From Nocardioides xinjiangensis (GTDB lineage Bacteria; Actinomycetota; Actinomycetes; Propionibacteriales; Nocardioidaceae), in contig NZ_JAFMSY010000001.1 in assembly GCF_017916455.1 (NCBI RefSeq), forward strand, positions 186,001 to 250,000: a DNA stretch of 64,000 nucleotides. The letters run 5' to 3'. Both the position numbers and the translations under genes were made by a program. The notes under the pieces are model-generated. The model was not told where the DNA came from, did no database searches, and saw only the letters and a list, made by a program, of their open reading frames with translations. Below are positions 8,699 to 20,274 of the stretch, piece by piece (position 1 is the stretch's first letter; the number at the start of each line of letters is the position of its first letter).

Positions 8699-9733
8699 TC
8701 AGCGGCGGGTCTTGGGGTCGAACGCGTCGCGTACCGCGTCGCCGAGGAGGTTGAGCGCGAGGACGAGGGCCACCACGCCGATCAGCGGCTCCCACAGGTA
8801 GAGCGAGTAGTTGCTCCAGTAGGGCACCGCGTTGGCGATGGTCTGGCCCCACGACGCGCTGCCGGTGACGCCGATGCCGAGGAAGGCCAGGCCGGCCTCC
8901 GCCGCCACGAAGGCCGGCAGCATCAGCGAGATGCTGATGACGATCGGCGCGGTGAGGTTGGGCAGCAGCTCGCGGAAGAGGATGCGCTTGGTCGGCATGC
9001 CGAGCACCCGGGCCGCGTGGATGAACTCGCGCTCGCGCAGCGAGAGCACCTCACCGCGGATCAGGCGGGCCACCGTCATCCAGCCGAACAGCGACAGGAT
9101 GCCGATCAGCGAGGCGATCTGCACCGTCTCGTAGCTGTCGCTGGTGCCGAAGCGGTCGATGATGATCGGGGCGATGGTCAGCGCCGCGAGCAGGAAGGGG
9201 ATGGTGAGGAAGAAGTCGATGACGAAGGACAGCACCTTGTCGACGACGCCGCCGGCGAAGCCCGCCACCAGCCCGACGATGATGCCGAACACCGACGCGA
9301 ACAGCGTCGCGGCACCCGCGATCAGCAGCGAGGTCCGGCAGCCGTAGATCCAGTGCGCGAGGTTGTCGGCACCGGTGCGGGGGGCGAGGCCGAAGGGGTG
9401 CGAGGGGTCGAAGTCGTTGAACGGCGGGCCCGTCTTGGGGTAGCCGACGCCCGGGTTGGCGAAGTTGCACTCGAGCACCTCGCACGCCGTGACCGTCTCC
9501 AGGTCGACACCGAAGGCCTTCGCGATGAGGTCGGCGAAGATCGCGACGAGCACGAAGAACAGGACGACGACGGCGCAGACGATCGCGATCTTGTCGCGCC
9601 GAAGGCGGGCGAACGCGATCTGCATCGGCGACTTGCCGGAGATCTCCTTGGCCTGCTTGCTGTTCGGGTCGGTGATCTGCGCTTCGTCGCTGAGCGAGCC
9701 CAGGGTCTCAGGCCCTGTCGCTTGTGCCGACAT
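8699..9733 (-). CDS. dppC: peptide ABC transporter permease (DppC type)
   Basis: Second permease of the importer and first gene of the operon, 344 residues. A soluble N-terminus (about 60 residues) precedes the first helix (IAIVCAVVVLFFVLVAIFA), which marks the OppC/DppC N-terminal TM family. A Cys-bearing loop (VTACEVLECNF) and the BPD_transp_1 domain with the loop HAARVLGMPTKRILFRELLPN follow. ATG 9733 is preceded by GGGGAGAG. The gene order C-A-B-D-F differs from the usual A-B-C-D-F, though all five parts are present. Confidence 0.93.
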   Translation of the reverse strand: MSAQATGPETLGSLSDEAQITDPNSKQAKEISGKSPMQIAFARLRRDKIAIVCAVVVLFFVLVAIFADLIAKAFGVDLETVTACEVLECNFANPGVGYPKTGPPFNDFDPSHPFGLAPRTGADNLAHWIYGCRTSLLIAGAATLFASVFGIIVGLVAGFAGGVVDKVLSFVIDFFLTIPFLLAALTIAPIIIDRFGTSDSYETVQIASLIGILSLFGWMTVARLIRGEVLSLREREFIHAARVLGMPTKRILFRELLPNLTAPIVISISLMLPAFVAAEAGLAFLGIGVTGSASWGQTIANAVPYWSNYSLYLWEPLIGVVALVLALNLLGDAVRDAFDPKTRR

Positions 9734-9838
9734 TCTCTCCCCATCGCGTCCGGGTTCAGTGGCGCCCTGCGGGTCCCTCCCGGGACCGCGCCGAACGGGA
9801 CTCTATGTGACCCACGACGCGGGGACGATCACTGATGA

Positions 9839-9854
9839 GTAACGATCCCGTTAC
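9839..9854. promoter_or_regulatory. GTAACG-N4-CGTTAC inverted repeat upstream of the dpp operon
   Basis: GTAACG (9839-9844) and CGTTAC (9849-9854) form a perfect 6-bp inverted repeat around ATCC, about 105 bases upstream of dppC in the 297-base gap to aspS. The geometry fits a dimeric repressor operator. No regulator gene is adjacent, so this is only a candidate. Confidence 0.35.
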
Positions 9855-9961
9855 GACGCGTTCGGCGACCGGGTGCGCCGTTCGTCCGTCTGTTCGGTGA
9901 CCGGACGTCGGTTCTTCCGCCGTCGGCGGCCCGCGCCGGGCGACCTTCCGGCGCGCGACAA

Positions 9962-9998
9962 CCCCCTCGGCGCGCCGTCGTGCGGCTCGCCGAGGGGG
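9962..9998 (-). terminator. hairpin downstream of aspS
   Basis: CCCCCTCGGCG (9962-9972) and CGCCGAGGGGG (9988-9998) pair as an 11-bp stem with a 15-base loop, starting 32 bases beyond the aspS stop. It probably ends the hydrolase-hisS-aspS transcript before the dpp promoter region. The run of U expected of a textbook terminator is missing, as is common in high-GC actinobacteria. Confidence 0.65.
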
Positions 9999-10030
9999 CG
10001 GGGTCGTGAGGGTGCGGAATCGAGGGGCGG

Positions 10031-11836
10031 CTACTCCTCGTGGCTCCCCTGGCCGGAGGCGACGTCCGCCGGCACGGCGTCCACGCCGGCTTCCCTGCGC
10101 TGCTCCGGCGTGATGGGCGCAGGCGCCGCCGTGAGCGGGTCGTAGCCGCCCCCGGACTTCGGGAAGGCGATCACGTCGCGGATCGAGTCCGTGCCGGCGA
10201 GCAGCGCGACGATGCGGTCCATGCCGACGGCGATGCCGCCGTGCGGCGGTGCCCCGAACTTGAAGGCGTCGAGGAGGAAGCCGAACTTCTCCTGCGCCTC
10301 GTCCTCCGAGAGCCCCATCACCGCGAAGACGCGCTTCTGGATGTCGCTGCGGTGGATACGGATCGACCCACCGCCGAGCTCGTTGCCGTTGCAGACGATG
10401 TCGTAGGCGTAGGCCAGCGCGCTGCCCGGGTCGGTGTCGAAGGTGTCGAGGAACTCGGCCTTCGGGCTGGTGAAGGCGTGGTGCACGGCCGTCCAGGCGC
10501 CCGCGCCCACCGCGACGTCACCGCTCGCGACCGCCTCCGAGCTCGGCTCGAACAGCGGCGCGTCGACGACCCAGGTGAAGGCGAACCGCGAGTCGTCGAG
10601 CATGCCCCCGCGGCGGCCGATCTCCAGCCGGGCGGCGCCCAGCAGCGCGCGGCTGCTCTTGACCGGGCCGGCGGCGAAGAACACGCAGTCGCCGGGGCTC
10701 GCACCCACGTGGGCCGCGAGGCCCGCGCGCTCGGTGTCGCTGAGGTTCTTCGCGACCGGGCCGCCGAGCTCGCCGTCCTCGGCCACGGTGACGTACGCCA
10801 GGCCCTTCGCGCCACGCTGCTTGGCCCAGTCCTGCCACGCGTCGAACTGGCGACGCGGCTGGCTGCCGCCACCCGGCATGACCACCGCGCCGACGTAGTC
10901 GGCCTGGAAGACCCGGAAGGTGGTGTCCGCGAAGTACTCGGTGCAGTCGACGAGCTCGAGGCCCATCCGCAGGTCGGGCTTGTCCGAGCCGTACCTCGCC
11001 ATCGCCTCGGCGTACGTCATCCGCGGCAGCGGCCGCTCGATCGTGTGGCCGGCCTGGGCCCACATCGCCTCGAGGACGTCCTCCATCAGCGTGATGACGT
11101 CCTCCTGGTCCACGAAGCTCATCTCGATGTCGAGCTGGGTGAACTCCGGCTGGCGGTCGGCGCGGAAGTCCTCGTCGCGGTAGCAGCGTGCGATCTGGTA
11201 GTAGCGCTCCATGCCGCCGACCATCAGCAGCTGCTTGAACAGCTGCGGGCTCTGCGGCAGGGCGTACCAGCTGCCCGGTGCCAGCCGGGCCGGCACCAGG
11301 AAGTCGCGTGCGCCCTCCGGCGTCGAGCGGGTCAGCGTCGGCGTCTCGACCTCGACGAAGCCGCGCGCGTCGAGGACGTCGCGGGCCGACTTGTTGATCC
11401 TGCTGCGCAGCCGCAGGGCGGCGTTGGGGCCCGCGCGGCGCAGGTCGAGGTAGCGGTGCTTGAGGCGGGCCTCCTCCCCGACCTCGCCGCCCTTGTGCCC
11501 GGACGCGTCGTCGATGGGGAACGGCAGCGGGTCGGAGGTCGAGAGCACCTCGAGGTCGGTGGCGACGACCTCGATCTCGCCGGTGGCGAGCTGGGAGTTC
11601 TCGTTGCCCTCCTTGCGCGCGACGACCTCGCCGGTCACCTTCAGGCAGTACTCGCTGCGCAGGCTGTGCGCGATCTCCTCGTCGCGGACGACGACCTGCA
11701 CCACCCCGCTGGCCTCACGGAGGTCGAGGAACGCGACGCCGCCGTGGTCGCGACGGCGCGCCACCCACCCGGCGAGCGTGACGGTCTGGCCGACGTGCTC
11801 GGCACGCAGGGCGCCGGCGTCATGGGTGCGGATCAC
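10031..11836 (-). CDS. aspS: aspartyl-tRNA synthetase
   Basis: Class IIb synthetase charging tRNA-Asp in the cytoplasm. The 601-residue protein has an N-terminal OB-fold anticodon domain ([19 protein letters not shown]), motif 2 ([19 protein letters not shown]), an inserted GAD domain in the middle, and motif 3 ([15 protein letters not shown]). GTG 11836 overlaps the hisS stop (GTGA) and has GAGGAG upstream. Many actinobacteria lacking AsnRS have a non-discriminating AspRS that also charges tRNA-Asn. Whether that holds here depends on gatCAB and asnS elsewhere in the genome and cannot be decided from this window. Confidence 0.97.
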   Translation of the reverse strand: MIRTHDAGALRAEHVGQTVTLAGWVARRRDHGGVAFLDLREASGVVQVVVRDEEIAHSLRSEYCLKVTGEVVARKEGNENSQLATGEIEVVATDLEVLSTSDPLPFPIDDASGHKGGEVGEEARLKHRYLDLRRAGPNAALRLRSRINKSARDVLDARGFVEVETPTLTRSTPEGARDFLVPARLAPGSWYALPQSPQLFKQLLMVGGMERYYQIARCYRDEDFRADRQPEFTQLDIEMSFVDQEDVITLMEDVLEAMWAQAGHTIERPLPRMTYAEAMARYGSDKPDLRMGLELVDCTEYFADTTFRVFQADYVGAVVMPGGGSQPRRQFDAWQDWAKQRGAKGLAYVTVAEDGELGGPVAKNLSDTERAGLAAHVGASPGDCVFFAAGPVKSSRALLGAARLEIGRRGGMLDDSRFAFTWVVDAPLFEPSSEAVASGDVAVGAGAWTAVHHAFTSPKAEFLDTFDTDPGSALAYAYDIVCNGNELGGGSIRIHRSDIQKRVFAVMGLSEDEAQEKFGFLLDAFKFGAPPHGGIAVGMDRIVALLAGTDSIRDVIAFPKSGGGYDPLTAAPAPITPEQRREAGVDAVPADVASGQGSHEE

Positions 11837-13188
11837 TGGATCTCCTCGGTCTCACTGATGGCTGTGCTGATGGTGGTGGGCCGGAGGTCGGCCTCGGGCG
11901 GGATCCAGGTCGACGGATCGGCCTCGACCTGGTCCCCCGTGCGGATGTCCTTCACCTGGCTGGTGCCGTCGGGCTGCACGAACCAGACGTAGGGGATGCC
12001 GCGACGCTCGGCGAAGCGGATCTGCTTGCCGAACCGCGCCGGCGACGGGGCGACCTCGCACGCGATGTCGCGGGCCCGCAGCGCAGCGGCGACCCGGGTG
12101 CTGGCCGCCCGCTCCTCCTCGGAGCTGACGGCCACGAGCACCGCGCTGGGCACCGGCCGGCTCCCGGAGAGGACGCCGTCGGTGATGAGCGGGACCAGGG
12201 TGCGGGAGACGCCGAAGGAGACGCCCACGCCCGGGTACGTCGTGCGGCCGTCGCTGGCGAGCGCGTCGTAGCGCCCTCCCCCGCCGACGGACTTCAGCCG
12301 CTCGTAGCCGGCCATGAAGATCTCCACGACCGTGCCCGTGTAGTAGTCGAGCCCACGAGCGATGCGCAGGTTGGCCTCCACGTCGACGCGGTCGCCGGCC
12401 ACGGCCCGGCAGCCGTCGACGACCGCCGCGAGCTCCTCGAGGCCCTCGTCGAGCAGCGCGTCGGTGACGCCGAGCGCGCGCACCCGCTCGACGAGGGAGC
12501 CGTCCGCGACGCGGATGGTCGCCAGCTCCAGGCAGCGCTGCGCCTGCTCCGCCGTGGTGCCGACCCGCTCGACCAGCAGGGCGGCCACCTCCTCGGCGGG
12601 CAGCTTGTCGAGCTTGTCGATCACCCGGATCGCGTCGGTGACGTCGTCGATGCCGAGACCGCGGTAGAAGCCCTGGATCAGCTTGCGGTTGTTGAACTGG
12701 AAGGACAGGCGGGGCAGCGGCAGGCGGCCGAGCGCGTCCACCATCACCGACATGACCTCGACGTCGTGGTGGAACGGCAGCTCGTCGCGACCCACGATGT
12801 CGACGTCGGCCTGCGTGAACTGGCGGTAGCGGCCCTCCTGCGGCCGCTCCCCCCGCCAGACGGGCTGCACCTGGTAGCGGCGGAACGGGAACTCGAGGTG
12901 ACCTGCGTGCTCGAGGACGTAGCGGGCGAACGGCACGGTGAGGTCGAAGTGCAGGCCGAGCTCGGCCTTCGCGTCCGGCTCGGCGGCGATGCGCTGCAGG
13001 ACGTAGATCTCCTTGTCGATCTCGCCGCCCTTCGCGAGCCGGTCGATCGGCTCGACGACACGCGTCTCGATGTTGGCGAAGCCGTGCAGCTCGAAGGTGC
13101 GCGACAGCGACGCGACGACCTCGCGCTCGACGGTGCGCTGCGCGGGCAGCAGCTCGGGGAACCCGCTCAGCGGGCTGATCTTGCTCAT
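11833..13188 (-). CDS. hisS: histidyl-tRNA synthetase
   Basis: Class IIa synthetase for tRNA-His, about 451 residues. Visible features are the N-terminal [11 protein letters not shown] segment, motif 2 [21 protein letters not shown], the HisA-type motif [12 protein letters not shown], and the C-terminal anticodon-binding domain. Start at ATG 13188 is preferred over the GTG one codon upstream because the ATG overlaps the stop of the metallo-hydrolase (ATGA). It overlaps aspS at its 3' end. The hisS-aspS pair behind a metallo-hydrolase is conserved in Actinobacteria. Confidence 0.96.
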   Translation of the reverse strand: MSKISPLSGFPELLPAQRTVEREVVASLSRTFELHGFANIETRVVEPIDRLAKGGEIDKEIYVLQRIAAEPDAKAELGLHFDLTVPFARYVLEHAGHLEFPFRRYQVQPVWRGERPQEGRYRQFTQADVDIVGRDELPFHHDVEVMSVMVDALGRLPLPRLSFQFNNRKLIQGFYRGLGIDDVTDAIRVIDKLDKLPAEEVAALLVERVGTTAEQAQRCLELATIRVADGSLVERVRALGVTDALLDEGLEELAAVVDGCRAVAGDRVDVEANLRIARGLDYYTGTVVEIFMAGYERLKSVGGGGRYDALASDGRTTYPGVGVSFGVSRTLVPLITDGVLSGSRPVPSAVLVAVSSEEERAASTRVAAALRARDIACEVAPSPARFGKQIRFAERRGIPYVWFVQPDGTSQVKDIRTGDQVEADPSTWIPPEADLRPTTISTAISETEEIQ

Positions 13189-13871
13189 CACACGTCCTGG
13201 ACCAGGTCTCGGAGGAAGGGATTGGTGGCGCGCTCGCGCCCGATCGAGGTCTGCTCGCCGTGCCCGGGCAGCACCACGACGTCGTCGGCGAGGGGCAGCA
13301 CCTTGGCGGCGAGGCTGCGCAGCATCGTCGCGTGGTCGCCGCCGGGCAGGTCCGTGCGGCCGATGGAGCCGGCGAAGAGCAGGTCGCCGGAGAACATCAC
13401 CTCGGAGACGTCCTGCTGCGCGTACGGCGTGCGGAAGGTCACCGACCCCTCGGTGTGCCCGGGCGTGTGGTCGACGACGAACCGCAGGCCCGCCAGCTCG
13501 AGCTCGGTGAGGTCCGACAGCTCACGTACGTCGTCGGGCTCCGCCCAGGTGTGGTCACCCCCGAGGAGCATCCGCGTGGTCTCCGGGCTCATCCCGGCCA
13601 TCGGGTCGGTCAGCAGGTGGCGGTCGTCGGGGTGGATCCAGGCCGTGGCGTCGTAGGTGCCGGCGACCGGGGCCACGCACCACATGTGGTCGACGTGTCC
13701 GTGGGTGACGAGCACGCTGACCGGCTTCAGCCGGTGCTCGCCCACCACCTCGGCCACCCCCGCGGCCGCGTCCTTGCCCGGGTCGACGACCACGCACTCG
13801 GTCCCCGGACCCGTCGCCACGACGTAGCAGTTGGTCCCCCAGGGTCCGGCGGGGAAGCCAGCGATGAACAC
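13188..13871 (-). CDS. metallo-beta-lactamase-fold hydrolase (glyoxalase II-like)
   Basis: A 227-residue metallo-hydrolase. The metal-binding motif HGHVDH is at residues 57-62, with further ligands in HTPGHTEGS and FSGDLLF, and a C-terminal LPGHG motif, as in glyoxalase II-type enzymes. The likely reaction is hydrolysis of a thioester such as S-lactoyl thiol, but many members of this fold have other substrates. GTG 13871 is chosen because it starts the domain directly (VFIAGFPAGPWGTNCY); longer readings are low-complexity. It is translationally coupled to hisS. The mycobacterial relative is also next to hisS. Confidence 0.88.
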   Translation of the reverse strand: MFIAGFPAGPWGTNCYVVATGPGTECVVVDPGKDAAAGVAEVVGEHRLKPVSVLVTHGHVDHMWCVAPVAGTYDATAWIHPDDRHLLTDPMAGMSPETTRMLLGGDHTWAEPDDVRELSDLTELELAGLRFVVDHTPGHTEGSVTFRTPYAQQDVSEVMFSGDLLFAGSIGRTDLPGGDHATMLRSLAAKVLPLADDVVVLPGHGEQTSIGRERATNPFLRDLVQDV

Positions 13872-14017
13872 AGGCGTCAGTCCTTGCAGTCGGGGGCTGT
13901 CGAGCGGGTGGCGAGCAGGTCGCACGCCGGTGGCGGGCCGGGGCGGCCGCGTGGCGGCCCGTTCGTCGGTGGGAAGCCTACCGAGGGCACTCCGGGCCAT
14001 GACTACGATGGGCGACC

Positions 14018-15295
14018 ATGAGCGCCGACAAGCAGTCACGGGACGACTCGACCCCCGGCGAGGTGGCCTGGGGTCGGGTGGCCGAGGACGGCACCGTCTA
14101 TGTCCGCACCGCCGACGGGGAGCGTTCCGTCGGGTCCTACGAGGCCGGCACACCGGCCGAGGCACTGGAGTTCTTCACCAAGCGCTTCGACGAGCTGGAG
14201 GGCAAGGTCCGCCTGCTCGAGCAGCGTGTCGCCTCGGGTCGCCTGGCCCCCGAGGAGGCGGCCTCGGCGGCCAAGGCGCTGCGGGAGCAGGTGGTCGACG
14301 CCCACGCGGTCGGTGACCTGGTCTCGCTCGCGGCACGTCTCGACGCGCTCGCGCCGCTGATCGCGGCGCAGCGCTCGGCGCGCAAGGAGGAGCGCGCGCA
14401 GCGCAGCGCGGAGTCCAAGGCGGCGAAGGAGAAGCTCGTCGCCGAGGCCGAGCGCCTCGCGGAGGGCACCGACTGGCGCAACGGCGCCAACCGCCTGCGC
14501 GAGCTGCTGGCCACGTGGAAGGAGCTGCCGCGGCTCGACCGCGCGACCGACGACGCCCTGTGGCGACGCTTCTCGACCGCCCGCACGACGTACACGCGCC
14601 ACCGCAAGGCGCACTTCGCCGAGGAGCACGAGCGCCGCGACGCCGCCCGCGTGGTGAAGGAGCGCCTGGTCAAGGAGGCCGAGGCGCTGTCCACCTCGAC
14701 CGAGTGGGGACCGACGGCGGGCAGGTACCGCGACCTGATGCGCGAGTGGAAGGCCGCCGGGCCGGCGCCGCGCGACGTCGACGACCGGCTCTGGCAGCGG
14801 TTCCGCAGCGCGCAGGACACGTTCTTCGGCGCCCGCGACGCCGCCAACGCCGCGCTCGACCAGGAGTTCGCCGCCAACGCCGAGGTCAAGGAGGCGATCC
14901 TGGTCGAGGCCGAGGCGCTGGTGCCGTCCCTGCAGTCCGGCTCGGGCGACCTCGAGGCGACCAAGAAGGCCTTCCGCGACCTGGCCGACCGCTGGGACGC
15001 CGCCGGCAAGGTGCCGCGCGAGCGGATGAAGGAGCTCGAGGGCCGCATGCGCAAGGTGGAGCAGGCCATCCGCGCGGTCGAGGACGAGCAGTGGAGCCGC
15101 AGCGACCCGGAGAAGTCGGCGCGTGCCGACGACATGATCAGCAAGCTCGAGGCCGGCATCGCCGAGACGCAGGCGCGGCTCGACAAGGCCACCGCCGCGG
15201 GCGACGAGCGCAAGGTGAAGGACCTCGAGTCCGAGCTCGCCAACAAGCAGGCCTTCCTCGACATGGCCCGCAGGGCCGCCGCCGACTTCGGCTGA
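14018..15295 (+). CDS. DUF349 coiled-coil protein
   Basis: A 425-residue, almost fully helical charged protein. Three or more DUF349-type repeats are visible, each with a W-x2-L/M-x10-25-LW-x-RF pattern: ATWKELPRLDRATDDALWRRF, MREWKAAGPAPRDVDDRLWQRF and ADRWDAAGKVPRERMKELEGRM. The N-terminal 70 residues hold a small beta-rich segment (WGRVAEDGTVYVRT), and the C-terminus is a long coiled coil. Function is not established; no catalytic residues are seen. It is the only plus-strand gene between hisS and relA and shares a 146-base divergent region with the metallo-hydrolase. Its stop lies 12 bases from the relA stop with no terminator between. Confidence 0.85.
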   Translation: MSADKQSRDDSTPGEVAWGRVAEDGTVYVRTADGERSVGSYEAGTPAEALEFFTKRFDELEGKVRLLEQRVASGRLAPEEAASAAKALREQVVDAHAVGDLVSLAARLDALAPLIAAQRSARKEERAQRSAESKAAKEKLVAEAERLAEGTDWRNGANRLRELLATWKELPRLDRATDDALWRRFSTARTTYTRHRKAHFAEEHERRDAARVVKERLVKEAEALSTSTEWGPTAGRYRDLMREWKAAGPAPRDVDDRLWQRFRSAQDTFFGARDAANAALDQEFAANAEVKEAILVEAEALVPSLQSGSGDLEATKKAFRDLADRWDAAGKVPRERMKELEGRMRKVEQAIRAVEDEQWSRSDPEKSARADDMISKLEAGIAETQARLDKATAAGDERKVKDLESELANKQAFLDMARRAAADFG

Positions 15296-15307
15296 GGGGC
15301 GCGCGGG

Positions 15308-17596
15308 TCACGCGGTGACGCGGTAGGCGTCGAACACCCCGGGGACCGCGCGCACGGCGCGCAGCACGCCGTCGAGGTGGGCGGCGTCGGCCATCTCGAA
15401 GGAGAATCGGCTCTTCGCCACGCGGTCGCGCGTGGTGGAGAGGGTGGCGCTGAGGATGTTCACGTGGGCGTCGGAGAGCGCCATCGTGATGTCGGAGAGC
15501 AGGCGGGCCCGGTCGAGCGCCTCGACCTGGATGTTGACCAGGAAGGTGGACTGCGACGTCGGGGCCCACTCGACCTCGAGGACGCGCTCGGGCTGGCCGA
15601 GCAGGCTGCTGGCGTTCGTGCAGTCCTTGCGGTGGACCGACACTCCCCCGCCCTTGGTCACGAAGCCGAGGATCGGGTCGGGTGGCACCGGCGTGCAGCA
15701 CTTGGCGAGCTTGACCCACAGGTCGTCGACGCCCTTGACGATGACGCCGGAGTCGGTGGGGCCGCGCTTCGCGCTGGTGCGGGAGCGACCCGTGATGGTG
15801 ACGCCCTCGGCGAGGTCCTCCTGCGCCCCCTCGTCGCCGCCGTGGAGGTCGATGACCCGCCGCACCACCGCCTGGGCGCTGAGGTTGCCCTCCCCCACCG
15901 CGGCGTACAGCGCGGACACGTCGGCGTGGTGGAAGTGCTCGGCGACCAGGGCGAGGATGTCGTGCGTCATCAGGCGGGTGAGGGGCAGGCCCTCCTTGCG
16001 CATGAGCTTGGCGATCTGGTCCTTGCCGCGCTCGATCGCCTCCTCGCGGCGCTCCTTGGTGAACCACTGCCGGATCTTGGAGCGCGCGCGCGGCGACTGC
16101 ACGAAGTTGAGCCAGTCGCGCGAGGGGCCCGACGTCGGCGACTTCGACGTGAACACCTCCACGACGTCGCCGTTGTCGAGCGTCGACTCCAGCGGCACCA
16201 GCCGCCCGTTGACCCGCGAGCCGATGGTGTGGTGGCCGACCTCGGTGTGCACGGCGTACGCGAAGTCGACCGGCGTGGACCCCATCGGAAGCGGGATGAC
16301 GTCGCCGCGCGGGGTGAAGACGTAGACCTGCTGCTGGTTCATCTCGAACCGCAGCGACTCCAGGAACTCCCCCGGGTCCTCGACCTCGCTCTGCCAGTCG
16401 AGCAGCTGGCGCAACCAGGTGAGGTCGTCCTTGTCGCCGAGCCGGTCGGTGTCGACGCCGGCCTTGGAGTTCTCCTTGTACTTCCAGTGCGCCGCCACGC
16501 CGTACTCGGCCCGGCGGTGCTGGGCGAAGGTGCGGATCTGCACCTCGACCGGCTTGCCCTGTGGGCCGATGACCGTGGTGTGCAGCGACTGGTACATGTT
16601 GAACTTCGGCATCGCGACGTAGTCCTTGAACCGCCCGAGCACCGGGTTCCAGCGGGAGTGGATCACGCCGAGCGCGCTGTAGCAGTCGCGGTCCTCGTCG
16701 ACGAGGATGCGGATGCCGACGAGGTCGTAGATGTCGGAGAAGTCGCGGCCGCCGACGATCATCTTCTGGTAGATCGAGTAGTAGTGCTTCGGTCGACCGG
16801 TCACCTTGGCGTTGATGCGGGCGGACTTGAGGTCCTGCTCGACCTCGGCGACGACCTCGGCGAGGAACTGGTCGCGCGAGGGGGCGCGCTCGGCGACCAT
16901 CCGGACGATCTCGTCGTAGATCTTGGGGTGGAGCGTGGCGAAGGCGAGGTCCTCCAGCTCCCACTTGAGCGTGTTCATGCCGAGCCGGTGGGCCAGGGGG
17001 GCGTAGATGTCGAGCGTCTCGCGCGAGGACCGCTCCTGCGAGGCGGCCGGGACGTAGCGCAGGGTGCGCATGTTGTGGAGCCGGTCGGCGAGCTTGATCA
17101 CCAGGACGCGGATGTCGCGCGACATCGCCACGATCATCTTGCGGATCGTCTCGGCCTGCGCCGAGTCGCCGTACTGCACCTTGTCGAGCTTGGTGACGCC
17201 GTCGACCAGCAGCGCCACCTCGTCACCGAAGTCGGCGCGCAGCTCGTCGAGGGTGTACGGCGTGTCCTCGACGGTGTCGTGCAGGAGAGCGGCGACGAGC
17301 GTCGGCTCGGTCATGCCGATGTCGGCGAGGATCGTGGTGACCGCGAGGGGGTGGGTGATGTAGGGGTCGCCGCTCTTGCGCATCTGGCCGGTGTGCCACT
17401 TGTCCGCGACGGCGTAGGCCCGCTCGAGCAGGGCGAGGTCGGCCTTCGGGTGGTTGGCGCGGACGGCCCGGAAGAGCGGCTCCAGGACCGGGTTCGACGA
17501 GGGCGGGCGGGTGCCCACGCGGGCCAGTCGTGCCCGCATGCCGCGCGCGGTCAGGGGAGCCTTCCCCTCCTGCGCGGGTGCCTGCTCCTCTGCCAT
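15308..17596 (-). CDS. relA: bifunctional (p)ppGpp synthetase/hydrolase (Rel)
   Basis: Makes and degrades the alarmone (p)ppGpp. The 762-residue protein has the full Rel layout: HD hydrolase ([13 protein letters not shown] then LLHDTVEDT) near residues 80-200, the synthetase domain ([16 protein letters not shown]), a TGS domain ([14 protein letters not shown]), helical/zinc-finger region ([20 protein letters not shown]), and a C-terminal ACT domain. The intact HD motif argues for a bifunctional enzyme, as usual in actinobacteria with a single long Rel. ATG 17596 gives MAEEQAPAQ and a short disordered leader. It lies after apt, the conserved order. Confidence 0.97.
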   Translation of the reverse strand: MAEEQAPAQEGKAPLTARGMRARLARVGTRPPSSNPVLEPLFRAVRANHPKADLALLERAYAVADKWHTGQMRKSGDPYITHPLAVTTILADIGMTEPTLVAALLHDTVEDTPYTLDELRADFGDEVALLVDGVTKLDKVQYGDSAQAETIRKMIVAMSRDIRVLVIKLADRLHNMRTLRYVPAASQERSSRETLDIYAPLAHRLGMNTLKWELEDLAFATLHPKIYDEIVRMVAERAPSRDQFLAEVVAEVEQDLKSARINAKVTGRPKHYYSIYQKMIVGGRDFSDIYDLVGIRILVDEDRDCYSALGVIHSRWNPVLGRFKDYVAMPKFNMYQSLHTTVIGPQGKPVEVQIRTFAQHRRAEYGVAAHWKYKENSKAGVDTDRLGDKDDLTWLRQLLDWQSEVEDPGEFLESLRFEMNQQQVYVFTPRGDVIPLPMGSTPVDFAYAVHTEVGHHTIGSRVNGRLVPLESTLDNGDVVEVFTSKSPTSGPSRDWLNFVQSPRARSKIRQWFTKERREEAIERGKDQIAKLMRKEGLPLTRLMTHDILALVAEHFHHADVSALYAAVGEGNLSAQAVVRRVIDLHGGDEGAQEDLAEGVTITGRSRTSAKRGPTDSGVIVKGVDDLWVKLAKCCTPVPPDPILGFVTKGGGVSVHRKDCTNASSLLGQPERVLEVEWAPTSQSTFLVNIQVEALDRARLLSDITMALSDAHVNILSATLSTTRDRVAKSRFSFEMADAAHLDGVLRAVRAVPGVFDAYRVTA

Positions 17597-17662
17597 TGCC
17601 CCAGTCTAGTGAGGGTGCGGGCAGGCTGGTGCGCCGACCGGGGGCGATCGCGGCGAGGCGGC

Positions 17663-18211
17663 TCAGATGGTGAGCAGCGTGGAGACGGGCAGGTCGCCGG
17701 TCACCGACCGCGGCTGGAGGAACGACAGCTCCAGCAGGACCGACGCGCCGGTGGCCACACCGCCGCAGGCCTCGATGAGCTGTCGCGTCGCCACGACGGT
17801 GCCGCCGGTCGCGAGCACGTCGTCGACCATCAGCACCCGCTCCCCGGGCGCGATGCCGTCGCGGTGCACCTCCAGCGTCGCCTCGCCGTACTCCAAGGCG
17901 TACGACACCGCGTGCGCCTCCCGCGGGAGCTTGCCGGCCTTGCGCACGGGGACGAACCCGACGCCCAGCGCCAGCGCCACCGGCGCGGCGAGGATGAAGC
18001 CGCGGGCCTCCATGCCGACGACCTTGTCGACGACGACGTCGCCGCGCTCGTCGCGGCCGGCGGCCGCCAGAGCGGTGATGACCGCCGAGAAGGCGTGGTG
18101 GTCGGCCAGGACGGGCGTGATGTCCTTGAACGTCACGCCCGGCTCGGGCCAGTCGGGGACGTCGACGGTGAGTCGGGCGAGCGCCTCCTGGGCCGTACGC
18201 CGGTCAGGCAT
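17663..18211 (-). CDS. apt: adenine phosphoribosyltransferase
   Basis: Salvages adenine to AMP using PRPP. The 182-residue protein has the purine-PRT core with PDWPEPGVTFKDITPVL near residue 22 and the PRPP loop VLMVDDVLATGGT. ATG 18211 is chosen; it gives the normal APT length and lies inside the last codons of yajC (8-base overlap). In most actinobacteria secD and secF separate yajC from apt. Here the two genes are fused into one overlapping pair, so apt is probably translated together with yajC. Confidence 0.96.
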   Translation of the reverse strand: MPDRRTAQEALARLTVDVPDWPEPGVTFKDITPVLADHHAFSAVITALAAAGRDERGDVVVDKVVGMEARGFILAAPVALALGVGFVPVRKAGKLPREAHAVSYALEYGEATLEVHRDGIAPGERVLMVDDVLATGGTVVATRQLIEACGGVATGASVLLELSFLQPRSVTGDLPVSTLLTI

Positions 18212-18497
18212 CGCCGGGCTCGCCCGGCTGCTGCGAGACCGGCTCGTCGACCTTGGCGATGGCCGCACGGGCGATCTCGATCTGGGTCCCCGGCGCCACC
18301 TCGAGGCGGGCGCGCTCGTCGGTGAGGGAGACGACGGTGCCGAAGACGCCCGACGACATCATCACGCGCTGACCCACCTGGATGCTCTCCTGCAGGGCCA
18401 CGACCTGCCGCTGCCGGCGCTGCTGCGGGCGGACCACCATGAACCAGAAGAGGGCCAGGATGGCGACCAGGGGAAGGAGGGCGGCGAGGTCGTTCAC
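18204..18497 (-). CDS. yajC: preprotein translocase accessory subunit YajC
   Basis: A 97-residue membrane protein. It has one N-terminal transmembrane helix (LLPLVAILALFWFMVV), the RPQQRRQRQ basic turn and the YajC domain with GQRVMMSSGVFGTVVSL. YajC normally partners with SecD and SecF in the Sec translocon, but neither gene follows here; the next gene is apt and overlaps by 8 bases. The Gln/Pro-rich tail (VSQQPGEPGDA) lies over the apt start. Identity is clear from the motif. Confidence 0.94.
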   Translation of the reverse strand: MNDLAALLPLVAILALFWFMVVRPQQRRQRQVVALQESIQVGQRVMMSSGVFGTVVSLTDERARLEVAPGTQIEIARAAIAKVDEPVSQQPGEPGDA

Positions 18498-18562
18498 GGT
18501 GGGGGTCTCCTCGGGAGATCGTGGGTGATCGGTGGGTGTCGGCCCGAGGAGTCTACGGGTGC

Positions 18563-19657
<1,095 letters not shown>

Positions 19658-19674
19658 CGGTGTCCCGCCCCGGC

Positions 19675-20274
19675 TCAGGCCTTGCTCAGCGTCCGCAGCG
19701 CGGCGCGCAGCAGCGCGCCGACGTCGGGCGAGTCGCCCGCACCGGGTGCGACGGCCTCGACCGCCCTGTCGGCCTCCTTGGCCGACCAGCCGAGCCCGAT
19801 GAGGCCCTGCTGCACCTGGTCGCGCCACGGTGCGGCCGCGGGCGCCGCGGCGGCGGGGTGGTGGACGCCGACCGGCGGGCCGATGCGGTCCTTGAGCTCC
19901 AGGATGATCCGCTGGGCGCCCTTCTGGCCGATCCCCGGCACCCGCGTGAGCGCCTTGACGTCCTCGGTGGTGATCGCGCGGCGGACCTCGTCGGGGCTCA
20001 TCACCGCGACGATGGCCTGGGCCACCTTGGGACCCACGCCCGAGGCGGTCTGGACGATCTCGAACACCTGCTTCTCGTCCTCGTCGCGGAAGCCGAAGAT
20101 CGTCAGGCTGTCCTCGCGCACGACCATGCTCGTCGGCAGCGTGGCGGCCGCGCCCACCCGGAGGGTCGCGAGCGTGCCGGGCGTGCACATGAGCTCCAGC
20201 CCGACGCCGCCGACCTCCAGCACGGCGCTCGACAGGGTCACGGCGGCGACCTCGCCGCGCACGAAGGCGATCAT
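19675..20274 (-). CDS. ruvA: Holliday junction DNA-binding protein RuvA
   Basis: Tetrameric junction-binding partner of RuvB. The 199-residue protein starts MIAFVRGEV, has the N-terminal OB fold, two helix-hairpin-helix motifs ([14 protein letters not shown] and [17 protein letters not shown]) and a C-terminal RuvB-binding domain ([20 protein letters not shown]). ATG 20274 overlaps the ruvC stop (ATGA); longer readings in frame are shadows. Ala/Pro-rich linker between domains II and III is normal. Confidence 0.96.
   Translation of the reverse strand: MIAFVRGEVAAVTLSSAVLEVGGVGLELMCTPGTLATLRVGAAATLPTSMVVREDSLTIFGFRDEDEKQVFEIVQTASGVGPKVAQAIVAVMSPDEVRRAITTEDVKALTRVPGIGQKGAQRIILELKDRIGPPVGVHHPAAAAPAAAPWRDQVQQGLIGLGWSAKEADRAVEAVAPGAGDSPDVGALLRAALRTLSKA

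Noticed and set aside
15377..18325. 982-codon open frame on the plus strand over relA and apt
   Set aside because: Antisense shadow of relA and apt with low-complexity Val/Leu/Arg/Asp repeats and no recognisable domain.
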